Below, one piece after another: positions 8,439 through 21,030 of a stretch of 64,000 nt of DNA. Where the stretch lies: positions 1 through 64,000 of the forward strand of contig NZ_JAUTDN010000029.1 in NCBI RefSeq assembly GCF_030646155.1. Direction: 5' to 3'. The notes beneath the pieces are model-generated. The model worked only from the letters and a program-made list of their open reading frames with translations, was not told the DNA's origin and searched no databases. The DNA comes from Conexibacter sp. CPCC 205762 (GTDB lineage Bacteria > Actinomycetota > Thermoleophilia > Solirubrobacterales > Solirubrobacteraceae). Position numbers and translations under genes: made by a program. The first letter of the stretch is position 1. Each line of letters begins with the position of its first letter.

Positions 8439-9955
8439 GCCTCGATCAGCGACTGGCCCGTCATCTGCTCGGGCTGGTCCTCCCCGAGCAGCTGCAGGAG
8501 GGTCGGTGCGACGTCGGCGAGGATCCCCTCCTCGCGCAGCTTCAGCCCCTCGGCGGTGACGATCACCGGCACGGGGTTGAGCGAATGGGCGGTGTTGGGG
8601 CTGCCGTCCGGCTCGAGCATGTGGTCGGCGTTGCCGTGGTCGGCCGTGATCAGCAGCACGCCGCCGCTCTCGTGGACCGCTCTGACGACCTCGCCGAGGC
8701 AGGCGTCGACCGTCTCGACCGCCTTCACGGCGGCGGGGATCACGCCGCTGTGACCGACCATGTCGGCGTTCGCGAAGTTGATGATGCCGAAGCGCGGCTG
8801 GTCGGCGTTCCAGGCGTCGACGAACAGCCTCGCCGCCTCGTGCGCGCTCATCTCCGGCTTCAGGTCGTAGGTCGCGACGTCACGCGGGGACTGCGCCAGC
8901 TCGCGCCGCTCGCCGTCGTAGGCGTGCTCCTCGCCGCCGTTGAAGAAGTACGTCACGTGCGGGTACTTCTCCGTCTCGGCGACGTGCAGCTGCTTCGCCC
9001 CGGTCGCGGCGAGCGTGCTCGCGAGCGTGACCGTCGGACGGGCCGGCGGGAAGGCGATCGGGAACGACCACTCCTCGTTGTACTCGGTCATGCACGTGTA
9101 GTGCTCGACCGGCGGCGCGCCTCTGCGGTCGACGTCGTCGAACGACGGGTCGGCGAGCGCGAGCGTGATCTCGCGCATCCGGTCGGGGCGGAAGTTGAAC
9201 GCCAGCACGCTGTCGCCGGGGCGGATCCGCGCCTCGTCGCCGACGCTCGTGGCGGTGATGAACTCGTCGGTCTCGTCGCGCTCGTAGGCGGCGCGCGCGG
9301 CGGCCTCGGCGCTGTCGGCGTGGTGCGGCGCGGTGCCGTGGACGAGCAGGTCGTACGCCTGCTGCACGCGCTCCCAGCGCTTGTCGCGATCCATCGCGAA
9401 GTAGCGGCCGATGACGCTGCCGACACGGCCCGCGCCGGCGTCGGCGATCCAGCCCTCGACCGTCGCGAGGTAGCCGGCGCCGGCCTTCGGCAGCGTGTCG
9501 CGGCCGTCGGTGAAGGCGTGGATCACGAGATCCCGCACGCCCAGCGTCGCGCCCAGCTCGATCAGCGCCTTCAGGTGTCTCATCGCCGAGTGGACGCCGC
9601 CCTCGGAGACGAGCCCGATCAGGTGGACGCGGGTGTCCCTGCCGGCCTCGAAGGCGGCCCGCAGGACCTCGTTCTCGGCGAGCGTGCCCTCCTCGGCCGC
9701 CTCGTCGATCCGCGTCAGGTCCTGCTTGACGACCGCGCCGGCGCCGAGGTTGAGGTGGCCGACCTCGGAGTTGCCCATCTGCCCCTCGGGCAGGCCGACC
9801 GCCTTGCCCTTCGCGATCATTCTCGTCGTCGGATATCTCGCCCACAGCGCGTCGAAGACGGGCGTGTCGGCGAGTGAGACCGCGTTGCCGGGACCGGCCG
9901 GGGCGAGGCCCCAGCCGTCCAGCACGACGAGCGCGACCCGAGGGTAGGTGGTCAT
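8435..9955 (-). CDS. gpmI: 2,3-bisphosphoglycerate-independent phosphoglycerate mutase
   Basis: Interconverts 3- and 2-phosphoglycerate in the cytoplasm using two metal ions (Mn in most members). It is 506 residues, the normal family length. The N-terminus VALVVLDGWG carries the first metal ligand, QMGNSEVGHLNLGAG carries the catalytic serine that becomes phosphorylated, and the C-terminal ITADHGNAD supplies further metal ligands. The ATG at 9955 overlaps the tpiA stop (ATGA), which fixes the start; the frame remains open upstream but is inside tpiA there. Fourth gene of the gap-pgk-tpiA-gpmI-helicase operon. Confidence 0.97.
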   Translation of the reverse strand: MTTYPRVALVVLDGWGLAPAGPGNAVSLADTPVFDALWARYPTTRMIAKGKAVGLPEGQMGNSEVGHLNLGAGAVVKQDLTRIDEAAEEGTLAENEVLRAAFEAGRDTRVHLIGLVSEGGVHSAMRHLKALIELGATLGVRDLVIHAFTDGRDTLPKAGAGYLATVEGWIADAGAGRVGSVIGRYFAMDRDKRWERVQQAYDLLVHGTAPHHADSAEAAARAAYERDETDEFITATSVGDEARIRPGDSVLAFNFRPDRMREITLALADPSFDDVDRRGAPPVEHYTCMTEYNEEWSFPIAFPPARPTVTLASTLAATGAKQLHVAETEKYPHVTYFFNGGEEHAYDGERRELAQSPRDVATYDLKPEMSAHEAARLFVDAWNADQPRFGIINFANADMVGHSGVIPAAVKAVETVDACLGEVVRAVHESGGVLLITADHGNADHMLEPDGSPNTAHSLNPVPVIVTAEGLKLREEGILADVAPTLLQLLGEDQPEQMTGQSLIEA

Positions 9956-10715
9956 GCGCCCGCGGCCTCGATGATCGCGGCGAGCGACGCCGGCTCCAGC
10001 GAGGCGCCGCCGACGAGACCGCCGTCGACGTCCGGCAGCGCCAGCAGCTCGGCGGCGTTGTCGGGCTTCATCGAGCCGCCGTAGAGCACGCGCACCTGCT
10101 CGGCGGCGTCGGCCGAGCGCTGCGCGACGAGCGCGCGCACGAAGGCGCACGCCTCCTGCGCCTGGTCTGCGGTCGCCGTCTTGCCGGTGCCGATCGCCCA
10201 GATCGGCTCGTAGGCGATGACGACCTTGGCGAGCTGCTCCTCGGGCACTCTCGCGAGGCCCTCCTGGATCTGGTGGCGGAGCTTGCGCTCGGTGTCGCCG
10301 TTGTCGCGCTCCTCCTCGGTCTCGCCGACGCAGAGGATCGGCTCGAGGTCGGCCGCCAGCGCCGCCGGGACCTTCAGCGCGAGCGCCTTGTCGGTCTCGC
10401 CGAAGTACTCGCGTCGCTCGGAGTGGCCGAGCACGACGCCCTGGACCTCGACCTCGCCGAGCATCGCCGCCGAGATCTCGCCGGTGAACGCGCCCTGCTC
10501 GGCCTGGTGCATGTTCTGCGCGTAGATCCGCACCGCGCTGCCGCGGGCCGAGTCGACGAGCGCCTGCAGCGACGTGAACGGCGCGCAGATGCCGATGTCG
10601 ACTTTGCCGTCAGCGGCGAAGACGAGCGGCAGCAGGCCCTGGATGAACTCCTCGGCCTCCGCGATCGTCTTGTGCATCTTCCAGTTGCCCGCGATCAGCG
10701 GGGTGCGCGTGCTGC

Positions 10716-10719
<4 letters not shown>
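9952..10719 (-). CDS. tpiA: Triosephosphate isomerase
   Basis: Interconverts dihydroxyacetone phosphate and glyceraldehyde 3-phosphate. 255 residues, TIM barrel. Seen: N-terminal AGNWKMHK with the catalytic lysine, LGHSERR with the catalytic histidine, AYEPIWAIGTGKTAT with the catalytic glutamate and the flexible loop, and LYGGSMKPDN for phosphate binding. The start is GTG overlapping the pgk stop (GTGA), and the stop overlaps the gpmI start (ATGA), so translation is coupled on both sides. Confidence 0.98.
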
Positions 10720-14694
<3,975 letters not shown>

Positions 14695-14760
14695 TGGCCC
14701 CACATTCTTACGCACGTTTGGCTCTTTTCGGCAAGGCCAAGTTCTCGTAGCGTGCTCGCC
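14695..14760. promoter_or_regulatory. Divergent promoter region with TTGGC/GCCAA dyad
   Basis: Only 66 bases separate the MocR start and the PPOX start. Within them, TTGGC at 14718-14722 and GCCAA at 14736-14740 form an inverted repeat 13 bases apart. It is a candidate MocR operator; position and symmetry are the only support. Confidence 0.4.
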
Positions 14761-15462
14761 ATGGCCCAAGCTCCCAGCTCCCGGACGCGGATCAGACGCG
14801 TGCCAAAGCGCGGCCTCTACGACCGCGCCACGATTGCCGCGATCCTCGACGAGTCGCTCGTCGCCCATGTCGGCTTCAGCGTCGACGAGCAGCCGTACGT
14901 GATCCCGATGCTGATCGCCCGCCTCGGCGACCGTGTCTACATGCACGGCTCGACCGCGAGCCGGATGGTCCGCAAGCTCTCGGCCGGCGTCCCCGCCTGC
15001 CTGACGACGACGCTGGTCGACGGGCTCGTGCTGGCGCGCTCCGCCTTCCACCACTCGATGAACTACCGCTCGGTCGTCGTGCTCGGGACCGCGACGCTGG
15101 TCGAGGGCGCCGACGAGCGCGCCGACGCGCTGGAGGCGTTCACCGAGAAGCTGCTGCCCGGCCGCTGGGACGAGGTCCGCCAGCCCAACGCGCAGGAGCT
15201 GAAGGGCACGCGCGTGCTCACGATGGAGCTGACCGAGGCTTCCGCGAAGGTCCGCGAGGGCGGCCCGGTCGACGACGAGGGGGACTACGCGTTCGACGTC
15301 TGGGCCGGCGTCGTCCCGCTCGCGCTGACCGCCGGCGCCCCGATTCCCGACGCACGCCTGCGCGCAGGGGTCGAGCCGTCGGCAGCGGTGACCGGCTGGG
15401 CCGCCGCCCGCGGCGATCAGACGATCTGCTCGGTCCGCTCAGCCGACTCGAGTGCGTCGTAG
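14761..15462 (+). CDS. FMN-binding split-barrel (PPOX/NimA-like) protein
   Basis: A 233-residue protein of the pyridoxamine 5'-phosphate oxidase-like split-barrel superfamily, closest in style to NimA-type or general stress proteins and not to PdxH itself. Seen: VAHVGFSVDEQPYVIPM and YMHGSTASRMVRKL typical of the flavin-binding barrel, and SAFHHSMNYRSVVVLGTA. Such proteins bind FMN, heme or F420; the cofactor here cannot be told. It is divergent from a MocR regulator, an arrangement common for PLP-responsive control. Its last 46 bases overlap the end of the glycosyltransferase gene on the other strand. Confidence 0.85.
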   Translation: MAQAPSSRTRIRRVPKRGLYDRATIAAILDESLVAHVGFSVDEQPYVIPMLIARLGDRVYMHGSTASRMVRKLSAGVPACLTTTLVDGLVLARSAFHHSMNYRSVVVLGTATLVEGADERADALEAFTEKLLPGRWDEVRQPNAQELKGTRVLTMELTEASAKVREGGPVDDEGDYAFDVWAGVVPLALTAGAPIPDARLRAGVEPSAAVTGWAAARGDQTICSVRSADSSAS

Positions 15463-16457
15463 AAGGCGTCCTCCCACAACGCAACCGTCTGCGAGATGGT
15501 CTCGCGTTTCGCCCACGCTTTCGCGCGCCGAGCAGCGCGAGACCGCTTGAAAGGCGACTTCAACGCTTGCTCGATCTCCTGGTACCAGTCGCCGTCGGCG
15601 ACGAGCTTGCCGCCCTCCTCCTTGCCGAGACGCTGGTAGGGACCAACCGGTGAAGCCAGCCACGGCACGCCGGCGGCCGCGTACTCACGCACCTTGCAGT
15701 TGGAGCGCGAGCGGTTGAAGGCGTTGTCGACGATCGGCGCGAGCCCGAGATCGAAGCTCGCGAGCTTCTTCGTCAGCTGCTCGAAATGGACCCAGTCGGT
15801 CCAGCCGTAGCGATCGTCGTCGAGCCCGAGGTCGAGCCCGATCGTGAAGAGCTGGATGTGCGGTTGCTTGTCGAGCAATCGCTCGAAGACCTCCCTGAGC
15901 CCGAGCGCCTCGTAGTCGGCCATGTGCTCGACGAAGCCGTGCCAACCGATTGTCAGCCGGTCTGGCTCGGGTGTAGGAACGTCGAGGAAGCGATCGGGAA
16001 GGCGGTTGTCGATCACGCGGACGTCGAGCGCGCCGGCCTCCCGCATCCGCTCGCCGAGCGCCTCACTCGGCACCGTCACGAGGTCGAACAACGGCATCAG
16101 CGCCAGCGTGCGGTGGAACATGTCGACAGCGGCCTGGATGTAGTCGGGGCTCTTGACCCCTTCGATCAGTCTCCGCGCAGCCGGCGGTATCACGTCCATC
16201 GCGTCATCGTTGTCGAACGTCACGACGACGCCGCGCTCTTTCAGCCGCGGGACGAAGGTATCGTCGTCATTGGGCACGAAGCGGTGAATGTGGACCAAGT
16301 CGCAGCTGGCGACCTGCTCGAACGCTATCGCTCTCCCACCCACGACCTGTGGAAAGTCGAGCACCTCGTGGCCCAATTCCCGCAGCGCGACCATCGGAGT
16401 CACGACCCGGTAATGAGCGTTGATCGTGTCAGGCCGGAAGATTGCACCAATCCGCAT
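15417..16457 (-). CDS. GT-B fold glycosyltransferase (GT4-like)
   Basis: 346 residues, probably a retaining sugar transferase for a cell-surface glycan or glycoprotein. The N-terminal half begins MRIGAIFRPDTINAHYRV and contains VTFDNDDAMDVIPPAA; the C-terminal half holds the nucleotide-sugar site region FDLGLAPIVDNAFNRSRSNCKVREYAAAGVPWLAS, typical of GT4 (the E-x7-E-like motif is replaced by a variant). It stands alone. Two sampled 60-base lines count about 62-63% G+C, lower than neighbouring genes, and its codon choice is looser, which suggests acquisition by transfer. Its stop overlaps the convergent PPOX gene. Confidence 0.82.
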   Translation of the reverse strand: MRIGAIFRPDTINAHYRVVTPMVALRELGHEVLDFPQVVGGRAIAFEQVASCDLVHIHRFVPNDDDTFVPRLKERGVVVTFDNDDAMDVIPPAARRLIEGVKSPDYIQAAVDMFHRTLALMPLFDLVTVPSEALGERMREAGALDVRVIDNRLPDRFLDVPTPEPDRLTIGWHGFVEHMADYEALGLREVFERLLDKQPHIQLFTIGLDLGLDDDRYGWTDWVHFEQLTKKLASFDLGLAPIVDNAFNRSRSNCKVREYAAAGVPWLASPVGPYQRLGKEEGGKLVADGDWYQEIEQALKSPFKRSRAARRAKAWAKRETISQTVALWEDAFYDALESAERTEQIV

Positions 16458-16523
16458 CGGCGCAGGCTGACACAGAACTCAAACCGTCGCCAAACTTCGG
16501 TTTTACGAAGACGCGGTCTCCTT

Positions 16524-17138
16524 TCAGGGCTGCAGCCGCGCCCGCTGCCAGACGCCGCCGTCGGCGCGCTCGCGCGTGTAGGCGAAGCGGTCGTGGAGGC
16601 GGTTGCGGCGGCCCTGCCAGAACTCGATCTCCAGCGGCGTGACGAGGTAGCCGCCCCACTGCGGCGGTCGCGGCACCTCGGCGCCGGCGTAGCGCTCCTC
16701 CAGCTCCGCGACGCGCGCTTCGAGCACGCCGCGATCGGCGACCGTGCGGCTCTGCTGCGACGCCCAGGCGCCGATCTGGCTGCCGCGCGGACGGGTCGCG
16801 AAGTAGGCGTCGGACTCCTCCGCGCTCACCCGCGCGACGTCGCCGACGACCCGCACCTGCCGCTGCAGCGGTATCCAGACGAAGGCGAGCGCCGCGCGCC
16901 CGTCGCCGTCCGCCTCACCGGCCTTGCGGCTCTCGTAGTTGGTGAAGAACTGAAAGCCGCGCGCGTCGACGCCCTTCAGCAGCACGACGCGGGCCGACGG
17001 CCGGCCGTCGGCGGCGACGGTCGCGAGCGTCATCGCGTTCGGCTGCGGCAGGTCGGCCGCCTCGGCGTCCGCGAACCAGCGGCGGAACAGCTCGATCGGG
17101 TCGTCGAGCAGATCGGATTCGGTCAGCACGGGTTCCAC
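16524..17138 (-). CDS. pdxH: Pyridoxine/pyridoxamine 5'-phosphate oxidase
   Basis: FMN-dependent oxidation of pyridoxine or pyridoxamine phosphate to PLP. About 204 residues from a GTG at 17138 (VEPVLTESDLLDDPIELFRRWFADA); an upstream in-frame start would add 20 residues and a GTG three codons downstream is also possible. Classic PdxH features: PNAMTLATV, RVVLLKGVDARGFQFFTNY, SRKAGE, RPRGSQIGAWASQQS and the C-terminal EFWQGRRNRLHDRFAYTR. Placed near the MocR/PPOX pair, which fits a vitamin B6 theme, but separated from it by a glycosyltransferase. Confidence 0.93.
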   Translation of the reverse strand: MEPVLTESDLLDDPIELFRRWFADAEAADLPQPNAMTLATVAADGRPSARVVLLKGVDARGFQFFTNYESRKAGEADGDGRAALAFVWIPLQRQVRVVGDVARVSAEESDAYFATRPRGSQIGAWASQQSRTVADRGVLEARVAELEERYAGAEVPRPPQWGGYLVTPLEIEFWQGRRNRLHDRFAYTRERADGGVWQRARLQP

Positions 17139-17160
17139 GCCACAGATCGTGGCAGAGCGG

Positions 17161-17193
17161 CGCCACCCGCGTGCCTCGCGCACGCGGGTGGCG
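17161..17193 (-). terminator. Hairpin between VOC gene and pdxH
   Basis: A perfect 14-base stem (17161-17174 with 17180-17193, CGCCACCCGCGTGC) with a 5-base loop lies 35 bases after the VOC stop. Likely terminator of the VOC transcript on the minus strand. Confidence 0.7.
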
Positions 17194-17228
17194 CGCACCC
17201 GCGCCTCGCGCCGAGCCGCGCCGCCGGC

Positions 17229-17591
17229 TCAGGCCCGCGTCACCAGCTCGACCCGCAGCCCGTCGGGGTCGTGCAGGTAGCCGGCGTAGCAGCCGCGCCC
17301 GTACTGCGGCCGCGGACCGGGCGCGCCGGCGTCGCTGCCGCCGTTGGCGAGGCCCGCCGCGTGGGCGGCGTCGACGGCGACGCGGCCGCTCGCCCGCAGC
17401 GCGACGTGCCCGTAGCCGGGCGCCGGCGCCAGACCGCGCACGACGACCCACAGCAGCGGCTCGTTGTCGCCCCAGGCGATCGCGTGCGGGCTCTCGAACT
17501 GGCGCCGCAGCCCGAGCGCGTGGACGACGGCGTCGTAGAAGCGTGCCGAGCGTGCGAGGTCGGAGACCTCGAAGCCGATGTGGTCGAACAC
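17229..17591 (-). CDS. VOC-family (glyoxalase/dioxygenase fold) protein
   Basis: A 120-residue single-module vicinal-oxygen-chelate protein. Seen: FDHIGFEVSDLARSARFYDAVVHALGL at the start with the first metal-ligand histidine, YGHVALRASGR, and the C-terminal YAGYLHDPDGLRVELVTR with the ligand glutamate. Members include glyoxalase I, ring-cleaving dioxygenases and resistance proteins, so the substrate is open. GTG start. It stands alone between rapZ and pdxH on the same strand. Confidence 0.88.
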   Translation of the reverse strand: MFDHIGFEVSDLARSARFYDAVVHALGLRRQFESPHAIAWGDNEPLLWVVVRGLAPAPGYGHVALRASGRVAVDAAHAAGLANGGSDAGAPGPRPQYGRGCYAGYLHDPDGLRVELVTRA

Positions 17592-17679
17592 GGCGCTGTT
17601 CTACCAGCGCGAGCGGCGCCCCGCCCGCCCCGCGCGGCCGCGCGGCTCGCGCCCGCCCGCGGACGCGAGCAGCCCGGCG

Positions 17680-18648
17680 CTATCTCGTCGGCCGCTCGAC
17701 GTCGCGGTGCGCCAGCTCGACGAGGTAGTCGCCCTCGGCCTTGTAGCGCTTCGCGAGCTGCTCGCTGATCGCGACCGAGCGGTGGCGGCCGCCGGTGCAG
17801 CCGATCGCGACCGACAGGTGCGACTTGCCCTCGGCGACGTACTGCGGCAGCAGGTAGTCGAGCAGCGGGAAGAGCTTCTCGTAGAAGGCGTCAAGCGCGC
17901 CGTCGCGGTTGACGTAGGCGGCGACGTCCGGGTCGCGGCCGGTCAGCGGGCGCAGCTCCGGCTCGTAGTGCGGGTTCGGGAGAAATCGGACATCGAACAG
18001 CAGGTCGGCGTCGCGCGCGGGGCCGTGCTTGAAGCCGAAGCTCTGGAAGGTGACGGCGAGACGGCCCGGGGTGCGTGTCGGCAGCAGCGCGTCGGCGAGC
18101 TTGCGGCGCAGCATCGCGGCATTGAGACCGGTCGTCTCGATCACGACGTCGGCGCGCTCCCTCACGGGCGCGAGCAGCTCGCGCTCACGCGCGATGCCGT
18201 CGGCGACGGTGCCGCCGGGCGACAGCGGATGGCGCCGGCGCGTCTCCTGATAGCGCGTCAGCAGCGTCTGCTCGTCGGCCTCGAGGAACAGCACGCGGTA
18301 GTTGACGCCGGCTCTCTCCAGCTCTTCGAGGACCGCGACGAGGCCGGCGAAGTAGCTGCCGCCGCGCGCGTCGGAGACGACCGCGGCGCGCTCGACCTTC
18401 GAGCCCGCGTGCATGAACAGGTCGGCGAGCGATCTGATCATCTCCGGCGGCAGGTTGTCGACGCAGAAGTAGCCCTCGTCCTCGAAGGCGGCCATCGCCG
18501 TCGACTTCCCAGCACCTGAGAAGCCCGTGATGACCACGAGGTCGTTGAGCGCAGGACTGCGGACGTCCGCCTGCTCCGGGGTCTCTTCCAACCGGGGTGC
18601 ACCAGGGTGCAGACGGTCTCCGAGCCTGGCGGGCTTGGAGACGCTCAT
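17680..18648 (-). CDS. rapZ: RapZ-like nucleotide-binding protein (RNase adapter family)
   Basis: 322 residues, P-loop protein of the YvcJ/RapZ family. Seen: Walker A GFSGAGKS (about residue 42), the conserved FCVDNLPPEM, LFLEADEQTLLTRYQETRRRHPL, and the C-terminal domain with FGFKHGPARDADLLFDVRFLPNP and IGCTGGRHRSV. In E. coli the C-terminal domain binds GlmZ/GlmY RNA; in Gram-positives it binds nucleotides and is often next to whiA and yvcK. Here it follows uvrC at 64 bases, the common uvrC-rapZ order; whiA and yvcK are not in the window up to 17229. Confidence 0.95.
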   Translation of the reverse strand: MSVSKPARLGDRLHPGAPRLEETPEQADVRSPALNDLVVITGFSGAGKSTAMAAFEDEGYFCVDNLPPEMIRSLADLFMHAGSKVERAAVVSDARGGSYFAGLVAVLEELERAGVNYRVLFLEADEQTLLTRYQETRRRHPLSPGGTVADGIARERELLAPVRERADVVIETTGLNAAMLRRKLADALLPTRTPGRLAVTFQSFGFKHGPARDADLLFDVRFLPNPHYEPELRPLTGRDPDVAAYVNRDGALDAFYEKLFPLLDYLLPQYVAEGKSHLSVAIGCTGGRHRSVAISEQLAKRYKAEGDYLVELAHRDVERPTR

Positions 18649-18712
18649 GGCCTCATTGTGACGAAGCGGCCGGCGGGGCGTGTGAAGGTCCAGTTGCAGG
18701 CCGGGCGGGGCA

Positions 18713-20650
18713 TCAATGGCCCGTCTTGTTGATCTGCAGGTAGAGGTCGCGCGCGACCTTGCCCGGCAGGCCCGGGACCGCCTCCAGCTGCTCGCGCGAG
18801 GCGGCCAGGAACGCCTCCGGCGAACCGAAGTGCTTCAGCAGCGCGCGCTTGCGCGCCGGGCCGACGCCGGGGAGCGCGTCGAGCACCGATCTCGTCATCG
18901 CTCTGTCGCGGCGGATGCGGTGGTGGCCGATCGCGAAGCGGTGCGCCTCGTCGCGTATCCGCTGCAGCAGCTGCAGCTCGGGCGTGTCGTGCGGCAGCAC
19001 GATCGGCTCCGATCTGCCCGGCAGGAAGACCTCCTCGATTCTCTTCGCGAGCGAGACGATCGCGACGCCGCGGCGGGCGAAGCCGTCGAGCACTTTCATG
19101 CCGGCCGACAGCTGCCCCTTGCCGCCGTCGATCACGAGCAGGTTGGGCAGCGCGGCGAAGCTGGCGTCGTAGCCGTCGTCGTGCGGCGAGCGGTCGTGCT
19201 GGCGCTCGTACTGGGCGAGCCGCCGCGACAGCACCTCCTCCATCGAGGCGAAGTCGTCGGGGACGCCCTCCGTGCCCTCGCGCAGGGTGAAACGGCGGTA
19301 GTCGGCCTTCTTCGGCGCGCCGGCCTCCATCACGACCATCGACGCGACGGTGTGCGTGCCGCCGACGTGCGAGATGTCGAAGCACTCGATCCGCAGCGGG
19401 ATCGTGTCGAGCCCGAGCGCGGACTGGAGGCCGTCGAGCGCGTCGACGCGCTGCTGGCGTCTGCGCTCGGAGCGCAGTCTCTCCTGGTCGAGCTGGAGGC
19501 GGGCGTTGCGCTCGGCCAGCTCGAGGATGCGGCGCTTGTCGCCGCGCTCGGCGGCGCGCAGCTCGACCGCGCTGCCGCGGCGCTCGGCGAGCGCGGCGGC
19601 GATCGTCTGCTCGCGCTCGGCCAGCTCTCTCTGCACGATCAGCAGCGGCGGGATCATCAGCGCGCTGCCGTAGTACTGGAGGATGAACGCCTCGGCGACG
19701 GCGGCGATGTCGTCGCCGGTCTCGTTCTCGAGGTAGAAGCCCTGGCGGTCGGAGAGGACGCCGTCGCGGACCTGGAAGACCTGCGCGTTGGCGTCGTTGC
19801 CCTCGACGGCGATCGCGATCGCGTCGAGCGTGCCGACGGAGGCGTTGGTGACGCGCTGGCGCTCCAGCAGCGAGCGGATCGATCTGAGCCGGTTGCGCTC
19901 GCGGGCGGCGTCCTCGAACCGCTGCTCGGCGGCGGCGTCGCGCATGTTCGCCTCTATCGCCGTCTCGATCGCGCGGTAGCGGCCGGAGAGGAAGTCGATC
20001 ACGCCGTCGATCGAGCTGCGGTACTGCTCTCTGGTGACGTAGCCGACGCAGGGCGCCTCGCAGCGCTTGATGTAGTAGTCGAGGCAGGGCGAGCCGCTGC
20101 GACGGCCGGGCTCCGGGCCGTCGCAGCTGCGGAACATGAAGATCTTGCCGAGCAGGTCGAGCGTGTCGCGCACCCGCTTGGCGTTCGAGTACGGGCCGAA
20201 GTAGGCGCGCTGTCTGCGGTGGCGCTCGCGTGTGAAATAGACGCGCGGATAGTCCTCGTCGAGGCTGATCCCGATGTACGGATACGACTTGTCGTCGCGC
20301 AGGCGGATGTTGAAGCGCGGCTTGTACTGCTTGATGAAGTTCTGCTCGGCCAGCAGCGCCTCGGCCTCGGTCGTGACGACGAGCGAGTCGATCCGGTCGA
20401 TCATCGGCAGCAGGTCCCGGCCCATCTGCGTGCTCGGGTTGGAGAAGTGCGAGGCGACGCGCTTCTTGATCGACTTCGCCTTGCCGACGTAGATGACCGT
20501 GCCCTTGACGTTGCGGAAGAGGTAGACGCCCGGCTGGTCCGGCAGCGACCGCCGCTGCTCCGCCAGCCGCTCAGCGCGCGCGCTCGCCTTCTCCGCCGCG
20601 CTCACCCCGCCGTCGCCGGCGTCCCACCCGTTTCCGTTCGCCGTCGCCAT
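18713..20650 (-). CDS. uvrC: UvrABC system protein C
   Basis: Dual-incision endonuclease of nucleotide excision repair, 645 residues from ATG at 20650. Domains in order: GIY-YIG nuclease (residues about 38-120, PGVYLFRNVKGTVIYVGKAKSIKKRV), a four-cysteine cluster region around GYVTREQ/CDGPEPGRRSGSPCLDYYIKRCEAPC, the UVR motif, the RNase H-like second nuclease (ECFDISHVGGTHTVASMVV) and the C-terminal double helix-hairpin-helix (LPGVGPARKRALLKHF, VPGLPGKVARDLY). All expected parts are present. Upstream of the ATG the frame stays open but has no ribosome site. Confidence 0.98.
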   Translation of the reverse strand: MATANGNGWDAGDGGVSAAEKASARAERLAEQRRSLPDQPGVYLFRNVKGTVIYVGKAKSIKKRVASHFSNPSTQMGRDLLPMIDRIDSLVVTTEAEALLAEQNFIKQYKPRFNIRLRDDKSYPYIGISLDEDYPRVYFTRERHRRQRAYFGPYSNAKRVRDTLDLLGKIFMFRSCDGPEPGRRSGSPCLDYYIKRCEAPCVGYVTREQYRSSIDGVIDFLSGRYRAIETAIEANMRDAAAEQRFEDAARERNRLRSIRSLLERQRVTNASVGTLDAIAIAVEGNDANAQVFQVRDGVLSDRQGFYLENETGDDIAAVAEAFILQYYGSALMIPPLLIVQRELAEREQTIAAALAERRGSAVELRAAERGDKRRILELAERNARLQLDQERLRSERRRQQRVDALDGLQSALGLDTIPLRIECFDISHVGGTHTVASMVVMEAGAPKKADYRRFTLREGTEGVPDDFASMEEVLSRRLAQYERQHDRSPHDDGYDASFAALPNLLVIDGGKGQLSAGMKVLDGFARRGVAIVSLAKRIEEVFLPGRSEPIVLPHDTPELQLLQRIRDEAHRFAIGHHRIRRDRAMTRSVLDALPGVGPARKRALLKHFGSPEAFLAASREQLEAVPGLPGKVARDLYLQINKTGH

Positions 20651-20721
20651 TCGCTCCGTCGAGGATAGGTGAGCGCCGGGCGTGAGCCCGGCCTGGCGCC
20701 CGCTGCCCGCGGGGCACTCGA

Positions 20722-20931
20722 TCAGCCAGGCCTGCGCGACCGATGACGACCGACGACGACCATCCCGAGCTTCGTCCCGATCAGCACGGCGGCAGCGGAG
20801 CAGACCAGCGCGATCTGGACGCCTCTCGGCCACGCGAGCAGGTTCGCCACGAACGTCAACGGATACGGCACCAGAAGAAAGGCGACCAGCGCAACCGCGG
20901 TGGAGCTTTCATCGAGTTTCTTGACTTCCAT
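20722..20931 (-). CDS. Small two-helix membrane protein
   Basis: A 69-residue protein of unknown role. The ATG at 20931 has AAAGGGG eight bases upstream, a good ribosome site. Two hydrophobic helices are visible (STAVALVAFLLVPYPLTFVANLLAW and QIALVCSAAAVLIGTKLGMVVVG) with a basic C-terminal tail RHRSRRPG. It lies between the Tad-like set (ending at 21031) and uvrC on the same strand, so it may be the last gene of the Tad-like transcript; the 99 bases between include an A+T-richer segment. Not recognised as a family. Confidence 0.65.
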   Translation of the reverse strand: MEVKKLDESSTAVALVAFLLVPYPLTFVANLLAWPRGVQIALVCSAAAVLIGTKLGMVVVGRHRSRRPG

Positions 20932-21030
20932 GCTAAAGCCCCTTTCTACCGGTTAATGGTGTTAAGTCGACGAACCCCCATGCGACCGCCGCGACGCCGC
21001 CGCCGATGAAGCTGCCGGTCAGCGTCATGC

